Shown here: positions 22,880-35,800 of the stretch, one piece after another
How positions within the stretch are numbered: position 1 is the stretch's first letter
Layout of the letters: the number at the start of each line of letters is the position of its first letter
Source of the DNA: Mimachlamys varia
Taxonomy: Eukaryota; Mollusca; Bivalvia; Pectinida; Pectinidae
Assembly: GCA_947623455.1 (NCBI GenBank)
Contig: OX392530.1
Location: 1,277,501 to 1,341,500, forward strand
Length of the DNA stretch: 64,000 nucleotides
Direction: 5' to 3'
Position numbers and translations under genes: made by a program
The notes under the pieces: model-generated
What the model was told of the DNA's origin: nothing
The model's input: the letters and a program-made list of their open reading frames with translations, nothing else
Databases searched by the model: none

Positions 22880-23065
22880 TTTTTTCTATGTTCGCCATCT
22901 TTGTCTCATTGAGAGATATTTTGTATCTTTGTGTGATATGAAGATGGACGTTTTGTTTTTTGGTTTGCTCATACGTGTTCTCACTTAGTTTTATTAAGAA
23001 TGATGACTCGGTTCTCACTTATTCTCCTGTACTTTTGACGCTTTGGTATTCTCTAACTTGTCTTT
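22880..23065 (+). mobile_element. Rep-A fragment
   Basis: GTTCGCCATCTTTGTCTCAT, ATGAAGATGGACGTTTTG and TTTGACGCTTTGGTATTCTC mark the end of the coding part and tail, with an internal deletion. Confidence 0.75.
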
Positions 23066-24375
23066 GTTCATAATGTGGGGAATATTTTTTAATGAATATT
23101 TGTATTTTTTTTAATGAATATTTGTATTTTTTACACGACAGCAAGAATTAAAAAAATGTTTATCAAAGTCTTTTGGATTGCTGTTTTCGATAAACACAAT
23201 TCTCTCCAAAGTTAACCAGATTTGAGTGAAATGAGGCCTGCAGATGTACACTTAAGCTAGACAACACTTGTTTATGCGATCTAATGGCATCGGGGGTTAT
23301 GTTTTTGGGTTAGGGTCGGAACACAACACAACCCGAGATTGTTTCAATATCACGGATCCCCAATGTACATGTAGAATACAGGACAGTTTGTGTGACAAGT
23401 CGTCATCGAGATTGGTATGCTGTGTCAGTGCGTTGATGGATAGATATAGGAACGACAAGCTGCTTCAACGTTAAACGTGCGTCTTTAATTTGCCGCCATT
23501 TTCCCATCAAGATCCTGTTTCCTGTGTTTTCAAAGGGAGGTTACTCATACAGATTAAGTACACTGTAGTATCTAGCATTAATACACATTACGTGTCACTA
23601 CAGAAAGATATTTCCTTATAAGTTTAAAAAGGATCAGGATATGAATTTGGATGTTTCGAAATATCTGACAATCAATTTGCCCAAATTACTTTAAAGAGAA
23701 AATGATTATTCACAATCAGTTTCGGTATCACAGACGCGCTTTAGACCAACAAAGCTGAAATTTGATTCCAAACTTATGGATTCGAGATCAATGTCCTGAA
23801 TTCATTAAGGATTATACTCCCATTCAAGTGATTCGTACACACATTTAAAGTGGTGTTTCTGTTATTTTATAAAATGAGATATGTCCATGTTATTTGTACC
23901 ACAAGCCAATCTATCGTGACTTATTTTTGTAAAGCCCTACATATATTTGATTCGTTGACATAACATTGTAATATTTTCATTATCATACATCCCATCATAT
24001 TTCATTCTATAAAACAGTAAATACGATGTACATGTATTCCCCGAAAACGATGTAACCAAGTCAATGGTGCGCATACTGGCCGTGATAAACAGTGACACAT
24101 CGTTATACAATACAGGTAATTGTTTAATAATAAACGATATTTGATATAACGCCCTGTCTAGCTAACATAAGCCATTCTAAAACGCTTTACAGTACATAGA
24201 TATACAATTCTTATACAATAAATACACTTAACACATACAGTTCTATTATATACAATTCTGAGGAGTTCGCGCAGGAGCTGCCTTATCAGGCGCTAACTAC
24301 TTGTCCTATACCACCTGGCTAATAACTCCATATGTGTGTGTGTATGCTTGCGTGTGTGCTGGAGATGAATAGTGT
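23066..24375. other. intergenic, little recognised
   Basis: A Cys-rich 68-codon frame at 23268-23474 has no supporting splice sites or motif. At 24130-24200 there is a short dispersed sequence (ATTTGATATAACGCCCTGTC, AAAACGCTTTACAG) that recurs at 46890-46945. Confidence 0.45.
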
Positions 24376-24379
24376 TCTA

Positions 24380-24640
24380 TTTGTAGTGGGACCGTGTTTG
24401 CAACGGCATCTTTTATAGTGCCACCACACTTGAATGCTATACCACAGATACTGCAACATCCAACCCAGACCATTTTATGCTCCACCTGGGTTGTTGGAGT
24501 TGTGTGGGCAGGAGAAAAACACTTTCTCTGTATGTTCCATGCGTATGACGATTACGGGGATCGAACCCCGGCCGCCTGAGTGAGGAAGGCCAGAGTGTTA
24601 TCCACTCGACCAATCCGCCCATAAGCATTGAGGTATCTTG
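24380..24640 (-). mobile_element. tRNA-derived SINE (minus strand)
   Basis: The reverse complement starts GGGCGGATTGGTCGAGTGGA at about 24620 and includes GGGGTTCGATCCCCG. These fit the polymerase III A and B boxes (TGGTCGAGTGG; GGTTCGATCCC). The head is tRNA-like, and the body continues leftward. It does not fold as a functional tRNA with a matched acceptor stem. Confidence 0.7.
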
Positions 24641-24959
24641 CTGTGGTCTTATGGTCGATATAAATGACACAACTTTGACCAGGTTGTCATTATCATCTCG
24701 CTGACTGACAATTAAACCAATAACGTGTTTGGAAAATTGAGCAAAAAGTATGGTAGACCGATATGGTAGAAATATATTAAGCTAACTGTCAATACTATCA
24801 TAATTATAAATCAATAATTAAACAGTAGTCATTGGATTGATGTTCCTGGATGCATCTATGTCGGATAGAGTTAATACACCTCAGTGTTTAACATGGGACA
24901 AGTGTATCTTACATTGACAAAGGTGTGAGACCGACATATGACGGTCTCTATTAATCACA

Positions 24960-25200
24960 GATGCAAGTGCATCGGGTGGTCGTGTGGTGCAGGGGATAGC
25001 GCACTTGCCTTTCACCAAGGCAGCCAGGGTTCGATTCTCCGACTGGACGTGAAAAAGTATGGGGTCACCTGCCCGACCACGTGGGGTTTCTCCGGGTTCT
25101 CCGGTTTCCCCCCACAATAAGACCCCTCGCGCGTTATTATGCGGGCCAACAAGAGTGATTGATATAAGTTGGATAACTTGTATCATAATTGTTGTAAAAT
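24960..25200 (+). mobile_element. tRNA-derived SINE with conserved central domain
   Basis: A-box region GTGGTGCAGGGGATAGCGC, B-box GGGTTCGATTCTC, then a central block GGGGTTTCTCCGGGTTCTCC plus GGTTTCCCCCCACA like that of widespread metazoan SINEs, ending AT-rich (GTTGTAAAATAAAA). The family name is not assigned. Confidence 0.75.
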
Positions 25201-25279
25201 AAAAAAAAGTTTATATCCTATATATTTTAATCGCATCACATGTTTCATAATTCCTCCAAAAAAAATATAAAACATGATA

Positions 25280-25500
25280 TCAGCCTCAATAGCTACAGTT
25301 ATCTCATTTGTGTATTGGAACGGTTCATAATACACACATTTTCATAGTACATGATTTGGAATTATACATAATTAGTTTAATTTACTTCTAAATTCATAAA
25401 TCAAACAGATGATTTCACGCACCTGATCCTTCTGCTTCTACAAAGTATAGACATTTTGGATTCCCACCTTTCGGCCTAACATCGACAAGAACAGCAATTA
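25280..25500 (+). repeat. Rep-B copy 4 (3'-truncated)
   Basis: CAGTTATCTCATTTGTGTAT through TTGGATTCCCACCTTTCGGC; lacks the CAGCTGTATG end. Confidence 0.75.
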
Positions 25501-26738
25501 AATTGGATTTCAGCATGTAATATAGGTAAATGTTATATGGTCAATCGTCACAAAGCATAAAATGTCCTTTTCAATAAAGTTATATTGTTTTGAGCGATTG
25601 CCATTTTTTTCCTATTTAAGCGAAATAACAAAACATGAAAACAAGTTCTTCGGTATTTCCGGCAGGGTTATGTTAGGTATTAGATTGTTTTGAATTATCA
25701 ACAAAGTTTAACTTGTGTGGTGGAATTCTTAAATATTTGACGTATGGATTAAAAGTGTACTTACTGATTATATCGATTCGTTCCTGGCTTTTTACCTGTC
25801 AAACACCGCTACCATAAATTGTTGCACATTGTAAACATGTGCTGTATATGTAGTTGGGGCACACGGGTTTGTCGTATAAAAACTTAATTAATAATACGAT
25901 AACGGCATGGTCAATATAAATCATGTTATGTTGGTGTTATTAGTTTTAATTTTTACACATTTATTTGACACAAAACATATTTTATATGACAAATGCATAA
26001 TCATATATAAACGAAATGACCCTATGTTGCCTCGGCGAGACACAGATAACTACTTTTACCTGTACATAAAACAGCATAAAACGACATTTTTTTAGGTAAA
26101 GTACCGTTTATTTACACCTGACACTGATTTAGAGACATATATTAAAATTTTAACACTGGGCTGTCATTCTATGAACATTACAGTAATTTTGTATTACATT
26201 TTAAAAAAATATTTTAATAACTATATAGAAAGTTATTTGCACACTTTCATTTGCATATTATTTATTTTTAAATATGAAGGGATAAAGCTTATGCAATTTA
26301 TTAACATTAAACATTTAATATTACCATTAATACAACCAGGTAACAACCAGTATTGCTGAATTTAGTCCTTAACTATCAGTAACGGGGTTTACCGAAATAC
26401 AAATGTTTGTGTACCGACGTTTAATCGTTTATTTAAGTGTACCAGTCACATATATGTGGACCTACACTTGTCATGTGTATACCCAATACATGCATGTGTG
26501 TGTATAGACAGCAGTTACTTCGTAATCACTCAAGCGTGGTATAAAGTAAAATTCAAGGTAGCGTAAGGTTTAAATTGAGGCTGTTATAAATAGCTACAGG
26601 GTTAATTCAATGCCCCGGAACACGTATGTGTAGTCCATACCACATCTCATACACACCGATTTTAAGTAAGTAAATACGCCTCTGACAAAACCAGCATTAC
26701 ACTTCCTGGTTGTTGTCGTGTCGCCATTAGTTTAGGAA
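25501..26738. other. upstream region of gene B, nothing recognised
   Basis: AT-rich flank. No clear TATA box or other core promoter could be assigned by eye; the open frames are typical of AT-rich noise. Confidence 0.5.
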
Positions 26739-26817
26739 ATGGCGACGAACAAAGCTGTTTTTATAAGAAATGTGTGTCTGATCCTGTTCATCTTAATCAG
26801 AAAATCCAGATCAGCAG
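26739..26817 (+). CDS. gene B exon 1: start and signal peptide
   Basis: ATG at 26739 in AGGAAATGG context; [20 protein letters not shown] is a typical signal peptide followed by basic residues. Donor GCAG/GTATGT, phase 1. No other ATG upstream keeps the frame. Confidence 0.85.
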
Positions 26818-29800
26818 GTATGTGTTGTAAACATAAAACTAGCCAGGCGACGGAAAAACGTATTTGTTCATATCCGATAGATAAAGTCATGGATACATGA
26901 GGTACCAGTTAACTTCTTTGAAGGAGGAAGTTGTTGTTGTTAGATGAAGATAGAACTGTTGTGTGAAAAGATGACTACATGTACCAATACTTTACATATG
27001 TAAGTGATGAAACAAGCAACGTTAGGGATTTTAAGATGTGGTCATAAGAAAGAATATTTACATCATTGTGGCAAATATTTGTTTGTTGTGATATGGTATC
27101 GACATAAACCCAAGAATGCTGTTCAGTTACATTTAAAATCGTTTGAATATACTCATTTAGTTTAGAACCTAATTAGCACAATCTGAAATTACATTTCCTG
27201 GTAAATAAGTATACTTTATGTGACAGTCTTAAAATACGTATATACAATGCTTAAGATAAATGCATTAACCACTACATGTATTTGCATATATCAGTGTTAA
27301 TAGTCAGCAAATATGATCAGAATCAAATAAATTACACAGTATAAGACTATTTTTATCTAGGGGTGTAAAATAGGGAAATTCCACCCGAGGAGTTTTTTAA
27401 TTTGGTAAAACCAGAGGCTTTGCCGAGGATTTTGCCAAATTTGAAAATCCCTGGTCATGAGTATTTTCCCTCATTTCAACTACCTGAATAAGCTCAAACA
27501 CTGTAACGTGCAGCGCGGTCACCGATCCAACTACTGACCATCGTTTCTTAACTACCGTGAATGGGTCCCCGAGTTATACCGCACGACTGAAAAGGCTAGC
27601 TTGCCAGATAAGCAGTTTTCATAGCTGGACATTACCATACCATGAAAAGACTTTTGACTTGCCACAATTTTGAAAATATCAACATTTCCCTTGAGCTTTG
27701 TTAAACAAAAACAAATGATACAGCTATATTAAGCATACCCCATATTTTCAAACACAGTTTGCACAGAAAAAATAATCTCAGCTTTCTTATGTACACGATT
27801 AAAATATCGTGGAAGATTTTAATTTCATCACGTCGCCATTTTTCTCTTTTCGGCATCAGACGAACATATTCTATGTTCGTTGCCAACAGCGGGCATACTA
27901 CCGTGTACGCAGTAAAAATGAGGTACATCCTTATATTTACATCATTAGCTCAGTGGTAGAGCGTCCGACTAGGAACCTGGAGATCGAGGGTTCAATCCCA
28001 GGTGGAAGCACACTATTCTCTTTCCTGTTACAATTGGTGCCTGTGACCAAACCTTGTTTCAAGTACTGGGTGTATACTTGGCAAGGAAATACCCGAACCT
28101 GGGTTGTAAATCATGATGTCTTCGGGGTCAAAGACTTTGTTAAAGGGGGGCGGAATGTAGCGGATCTAGACCGGGTCGATCGTCGGCGACCAGATAGCTC
28201 AATTGGTTGAGCGTCCGTCTAGAGTTCGGATGGTCCCGGGTTCGAACCCCGGTCTGGCCGTGCATTTTTCCACTCCTGTTACTCCTGTTATTATGTGTTG
28301 CGTCATGACTTCACGGAACCCCAAACAGAACCTGGGTTAGGTGTGACGTAGGCGCAGTCCTACTACAAAATGGACTTCAATTAAAATTGATATACAAAGA
28401 AAAAAAAACGTTTGAAGCGGGTTGCTAAGATGGTAACTACAATGGCTGTGGTTGCTAAGATAATGTAGTCCCATTGTATTTCATTAATATATTGGTAAGT
28501 TTAGAAAATACACAGTGAACAACACTATTTTTCTTCATTATATCATTTGTAAATTTGGTATTAAATAATATTGCTAGCATTTCGAATTTCTTTCTTTATT
28601 TATAACGGCCTTTTTCATTGCGTATACGCTTATTTATTCGCAGTCAGAGTTTACTAATCTAAAGAAGGGAGATGTGTAAATATATGTGTATAATACAACC
28701 CTAGCGATCATAGGTGTATTGTCCTAGACAGGCCAGTATTACACACCTAGAAATGAGAGAAATCAACATATTGCATCTAAGAGCTTCCGATATCCAAAAA
28801 AATTTTGGGTATCCCATTGTCATATTCAGATGACTGTTCCTAATCAGTTTTATTGCCTACGATAGTCTTTCGCAAGGCATGTAAATATCATCGTCATTCA
28901 TTGGTCCTCGTTTATCATTCGATATAATAGATTGACATCATTTCTGCAACAATTAATTTCATAGAAAAATGTTTGTAATTCAATATTGCAGCTAATGTAG
29001 CCTATTCGAAGACAGCTTCGCAGAGCAGCGGGTCCCACGGTGCATGGGTAGCAAGGAATGTTGTGGATGGCTGTACATTGACATATATAGCATCTAACTG
29101 CTGTACGCACACGCAGGGTGTTGGTCCAAAACAGGTGTGGTGGCGTGTAAACCTGGGACAGCTGATGACCATCAATAAGATCACCATATATTACAGAAGT
29201 GAGTATCAACATTTATCTTACCGGTATCTGATTAATCGAACTTTATTTCCATAGGTGTATAACAGCTAATGTTGTTTCGAGTTAAATACATCTTAACTGT
29301 ACATCACATAATAAGGTCGTTCACACATCTGAAGATCAACTACAACAAACTGATTTGGTTGAATTGCTTGGAAAGTTGTCGAAACATAACGTGCTGTTTC
29401 AGAATAGATTATTGCTGGAAGTTATGACAGTGTTTGGCTAAGAGTCAAAAATATAAAGTTTGGTGCGAGTAAGACAGGCATGTGGGTGATCTATAAATGC
29501 GAGTACAAGCCTTCTTGATCAGAACAAACAGGAGGACGAAACAGCTGTATGATGTATTTAAAATGAATTTTTCGACATACTGCATCTATTACTATTTAAA
29601 AGGTGCAGTACATTGCATATATGTGTGTTTCATGTAACACAGAAATACAGTGATGCAAGGGCGATTACTCCCACATACGATTTAGTTGTCTAAATAGACT
29701 AAATAAAACTAAAAGCTTTTGGTGATTCATATGAAACGCTTTTATTCATATATTTATAAAGTATTATGTTTTTATAATAAAACTGATTTTTTTAAATAGT

Positions 29801-32800
29801 ACCGTAACAACTATTTTATAAAAAACAAAATTATTCTGAACTATGCCACGTAATTCCCGATGTAAAGAAATCATACTAACCGGTCTTGCAGAAAGAAAAC
29901 TTGTACAAAAGCAGGTTGATTTATGACGTAGTGGAAAGCATTTCGTCGATCTTGACCTTGTTTTGCAGCAACAGAAAAACATATATCCTCGATAGCACGG
30001 ATGTAATAAATATACGCATATTATTTTGTTACAATATTTTTGTTTTACAATTAGGATAGGTCACACATGTATGGATAAATAATTATATTTTATATCATTA
30101 TAAAATGACATTTTTCACACTTCCTTATTGGCTAAATTAGTGTAACGTTATCCCTATGAAAGGTCATATTAACTGGCCGTGCAAAAACAGCTTGTGAAAC
30201 AAATCTGTCATTATGCTGAACATCAGAAAAAAATCAGAGAATTCCAAAGCGTCAACATAACCATAATCCGAACTCAAAATCGATTTAACTAGAGCCGAAA
30301 TATTAACAAAGGAAAGATTAAAATCGAAATTTAGCTTAAAATAAGTTTTTTCTCACGTCCATAAATTTCAGATACAACTTGTTTGCCCATGTACTTATAT
30401 TATGAAATCATTTGTGAGACTTTTTGCTTATTGGATTGCATTATTATCAATGGTCATGTATGAAGTCCTGTCATGAACAAATAGTTTAACATAAACATTG
30501 GTCAGTCATACCATAAATGTAAGAAAAAAATTAAACAAAGCAAACCCTAGATTTGATCTATGGGCTTTAACAAACTCAGGCTTCGTACAGTTTCTTCTTG
30601 CTGAAAGTTCCTGCAAGGGAATGCTCTTCAAGTCTGAAGTTCAAAAATGAAGGTCACTGTTACTATAGATAAAACCTACGTCCGAACAAAGGTTCCCTTT
30701 GACCTCTTTTATTCATGTCACTATGTCCTTGATCATTTCTACTAATGTACTATTTATTGAATGAAGATATTGAACTATCATTTGATATGAAATTGTATAA
30801 TGACAAGATGGAAGTCAGGTGTTGACTTCGTACAGTTCCACGAACTTTTCTACAGTTGTGGCCATATTTTCTTTCATAAGTTTAATATGGTACGGCCTTA
30901 ATTGGAGAGCATTGTCATACTCTTGTGGAAATGTTCACATAGATAATATAATATGATTTCTACTGTTAGCCACACAAACAACACAACATTTGTGGAGTTA
31001 TTGTTTTATACAATACAAATTGTACATGTAATGAAATGGAGGAATGGCGCTGTTTATTAAATCTTGTTAAGAAATGACCAAAACACCTAAAAACAAAGCG
31101 GAAAGGGCGATAAATATTCAGGAGACAGAGAGGAAAAATTGAAATAATTAGGAATCAGTCTGGTGTTGAATGCTCATACGTTCATCATAAACTGATGATT
31201 AAAAAATAATAGAACCCCTCCCCCTCCTCCTCCCCCTTCCCAAAAAACCATGCACACTACTAAATAGGAAAATTTGAAATAGCTAAGTAAGTATAAAATT
31301 GAATAATTTAATGATAATACTTAAATCTTCACTTTAGACAATTTCCAACAAAGATTGGCCGGTTACCAGCTGTACTTGTCCAATACCACCAATAACCCTA
31401 CGGATGGTGTCCTCTGTTACGAGGATACGAGTAGTACTAGAGAACAGGTACAGCTGTTTGTGACACATCAGTGCCCGTATGTAGCTCAGTATGTGACCGT
31501 CTACAACTATAGGAACGACACAAAGCGGTACTCCTGGTATGATGACTACGCCGTTCTGGAGTTGTGTGAGGTTCAGGTTTATGGTGAGTATAACTCTAAA
31601 ACGGTATTGTGTTTTCAACGTGAGTTCACAAGACGTTCCGCTTTTGACTATGTGTAGATTTGTCCTCCACGCAGAGAACTTCATCAAGCTGATACAAAAT
31701 AACCAGAGAATACCAAAGCGTCCTCAAAACCATAATCTGTAGTCAGTACAAACATGTATAGGTCATAGGTCATGGATTGTGACGTAGTACATATGTGTGT
31801 ACGTCACTGTTCTTGTCTGGTGCGTCGTTGTTTTGCTAAGAATTTATTTAGATAAATTAGTTGAAAGTATTGTTGAGTTATTGTACAGTAGGCGGACATG
31901 TACCATTCTGGTACATATGGCATACTGTAAACATGTTACTTTGTTAAATAAACATTTTTCATTAATTGGTTGTTGTTTGTTACTGACGTAGGTTTCATAT
32001 AAACCGAACTTAAAATCGATGACCGAAACTAACCCGCAACCCTTCGATCACGAGCCCGGCGTCCTACCACTTGACCACCGTGCCTCCAACATATCATGCA
32101 ATGGTGTAGAATATTTCTCAATGAGACCAAGATGGCGACCATAAAACTAGCACATTGTCTGCCTCAACCTGTGTTTTTCGAACCCCTGTGCCGTACGTTT
32201 GTTCGTCAGCAGCTGACATCTATCACGAAAATGTAAACACAATAGGATAGAGAAGCAGAATAGCGAACCCGTCCTTAGTACTCATTTGAATCCATAACAA
32301 CCGAAGCGTAAACATAATTATGATCCGAACTCAAAATCGATTAAACAAGGGGCAAAATATGAACAAAGGAAATTTTAACATGGAGACCTTTGAAAAAGTA
32401 CAAGAGGATAAAACTAGGTGTTCCGAAAGAATAAGCGTCTTCTGCTTCATCGACGACACCCGTCATGTAAATCTTTGTTATATCCAAGTAAACATCAAAT
32501 TCTCAAAATGAGAACCGAGTATCATTGTCAATCGAAACAAGTAAACACACTAATGAGCATACTCAAAAATGTCCATCTTCATATCACTTAAAGATACAGA
32601 AAATTTCTCAATGAGACGAAGATGGCGACCATAAAACTTGCCCATAGTTCTGATTAACCTGCATCTCTCGAATCCTTGTGTTGTTAGTTTGTTTGTCAGC
32701 AGTCGACATCGATCACGAAAATCCCGATATTTAGATTTAGAGCAAGCCCTAGAATATCGAATCAATCGCGACACTTAAACACTATTTAAAATAATTTCCG

Positions 32801-35800
32801 CCTCTGGTAATGCTTGTCTAACCTAATTCCTGAAGTATCCTATGACAATTTCACAACCGTTTATCACGTAGCTTTACGACAAGTCAGTTTTGTTTTCAAT
32901 GAAATGGTGTATTAAACACATATTCTATTAGAAATCCGTCATTTTCCACGAGGAGGTACACTTCATCAATAAATCTACCTAATGCACATCCGGGCAACAT
33001 TGGTAGACATTTTTTTAAAACTATACAATTCATAATTTAAATTTTTTAACAAGCTCTGTGATCGATAACTTAAGACAATGACGTAAAGTGTAGCCAATAT
33101 ACTTGCTATGTCCCTGCGATTTTTTTTATTATTCGAGTTGTCGCCCGTTACATAAACAAAACAGCAAAAACGTATTCTCTCGTTCGAATTATCGAGAATA
33201 AACCTGTTTATTAAAGGTACGTACAGCTAGTTACGATTTTTAAAAGTTGAAAGAAATTGGCATTAATGCTTATCACATAACTGACCCGCTCAGTCATGTC
33301 TTATTTCCATGCCATAAATAATTTACTGGTATTACACATGTGTAATAACACTATTGTGACATCATATTAAAACAAATGACGTCTTTAATATCATAATATT
33401 TCCGAAAATTCCTGCTTGATTAACCCTAAATAATTGCATCTTAGTAACTTTAAAAAATGTATTAGTAGGAAATAAGCAAGTTATCATCATTTGTCTTTTT
33501 TTATATTTCATAGATAGGAAACAGTTATTGCCATAAAAGTTACTGAATTTGTTGAATTTATTATGTTGAAGTCTTTTGATGTACAATTGGTAAGAGGGAG
33601 AATTAAAATACATGCAGATATACGATTGTACCCTCTAGTCTAGATTAGTCAATATATCTATCTGTATCGTCAACCTACCATCTAAACATACTTCGAATGA
33701 AGGGAAGAGGCAATGCTCTAATTGTTCCCCAGTAGCATTGGAACTTTTAGTTCCTCAGTGCGTTTAACTCGTGTTCTTCAATTATAAACACCGTCCGTTA
33801 TTAATTGCTTGTATCTTCGTGCAGGGTGTGCAGTCGGGAGTTACGGTGACGGTGACTGTATGAACCTATGCTCTAACGACTGTTACGGTGGGAACTGTAA
33901 CTCTACAACCGGTGTCTGTTTTTGTAAGTATCTAACACACATTATTATATAGACAACACTGAACCTACGTTTTCCCTTTAACAATAGCTGTTATTATATA
34001 AAAACATATTTACACACGTGTGCCTGTCTTTTCCAGACTCTGTTCTTTACTATAATACCTAGTAGTGACCGATGGCCAATGCATTATTGTGTTTTAATTG
34101 GTTTACTATGTTGAGTGGTTTATGACATTTTTCGTCTGTCACCTGTCCCTCATCATATCCCCGACAACAGTGATACGAGACACGAAGAGCTGTGCTAAAA
34201 TGAGACCTGGGACTTCCACATAGGTAACTTCATCAGTGCTATTGAAAATAATTTAGAGAATACCGAAGCGTTTACAAAATCATAATCCCAACTCAAAATC
34301 GATAAAACTAGGGGCAGAATATGAACAAAGGAAAGCTTTACATGGAGACCCTTGAAAAAGTACAAGAGAATAAGAGCAGGTGTTCCGGAAGAGTAATGTT
34401 GATGTAAGGACGGATTTAACATTCGTAATTTTCAGTATTGATACTATTAATTGAGATTAATTGTGAGGTGACTCCATGCAAAGATTACACAGAAGGGCTT
34501 ATGACATACTTGAATATTAAAATATAGACAGGTGCATCAAAATAGACTTTGGTGGAAATCATGTTTTGATATATTTGTATAAATAAATTAGAGAATAACG
34601 AAGCGTCAACAAAATCATAATCCATACTCGATTAATCCAGGGGCAAAATATGAACAAAGGAAAGATTTATAAGATATCGGCTAGTAAGAAAGTTGTTTTA
34701 GCTTTTATGAAATACTTTTTGCCTGTTTATGTTATTATTTGTCGAAATAGATAATAGTGTTATTATCACAGTTATTTCTCGAGGAAGAATGTAAGGACAT
34801 GGTATAATGTTAAACATATAGTTTCTAGCTTTGAAGTAGGCAAACAAAATAGCTTCAATTGTTTGTTTTTATTCTTACTTTTGATGAGGTACTTGATGTA
34901 TATACGTGCATTACTATCTATGTTGTAACATGTATATAGCAACATTGTTTGAAACATACAGCAGGAGAGCTCAGTGAGAAACTTTATTTAGAACCAACTG
35001 TTTCTTATTCTTTCAGATTGTTCACAAGGAAAGTATGGCGATGATTGTGCCAGTGTTTGCTCTTCGAATTGTAAGGACAACAACTGTGAGAAGAACACGG
35101 GACATTGTATTGGTATGTTAATTGCATGCATCAATAAGGGTACCTTATACTGAAGCATTTTATTTGTGTGATAAAAAAATCAGAGAATACCAAAAAAGTT
35201 CAAGCTAAATATTTTTTTATGCATTAATGTGTAATAATAAAATAATTGAAATAGTACGCGAAGGTCTGTAAGCAGTTGATATATCGTATATTGTTTTTTT
35301 TGGCATATGCTTAATTTCGCGTTTTCTGTACAAAATCACAGGTTTTATATTTAATGCATTTTATTTTTAGCGTTGACCAAGCTTTAAATAGTAATTTTAG
35401 CATATTTATGTTTATCACACAAAAGCGTAATGAACAATTACGTCTATTGAAAACCCTCAGGTATTGCATCAAATATTATCGTGAAGGATACAGTAACACG
35501 ACAATATGCTATAGTAGGGCCACTAAAGTTTCATCAAGTTGTGCTTTGAAGTCATCATACAGCTTTACCAACCATTTTGCACTAAATGGTTTCATTTTGT
35601 ACTGTATCGTCACACTCTATAATTAAACCAATTTTAGCGACACCTTATTTTTCGCGATGGAGTGTTGTCGCGAACATAGCGAAAACTAGACACTCTCTAA
35701 ACAAACCCGATATACGGTATTATACTTTGCTGATTTCCATCCTGATTATTGTATTTGGATGTGTATGATAATGAATCATTATGTGTGTTGTTATGTCTTT

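Noticed and set aside
23268..23474. Cys-rich 68-codon frame that could be a small secreted peptide
   Set aside because: No signal peptide, no splice partners, no recognised spacing of cysteines; kept only as a note in the intergenic entry.
24881..25186. Minus-strand 101-codon frame rich in Gly, Pro and Arg
   Set aside because: It lies on the reverse of a SINE and reflects its GC-rich central domain.
28186..28262. Functional tRNA gene
   Set aside because: A and B boxes are good, but the acceptor stem has a mismatch, the anticodon arm is irregular, and the sequence continues into a SINE-like body.
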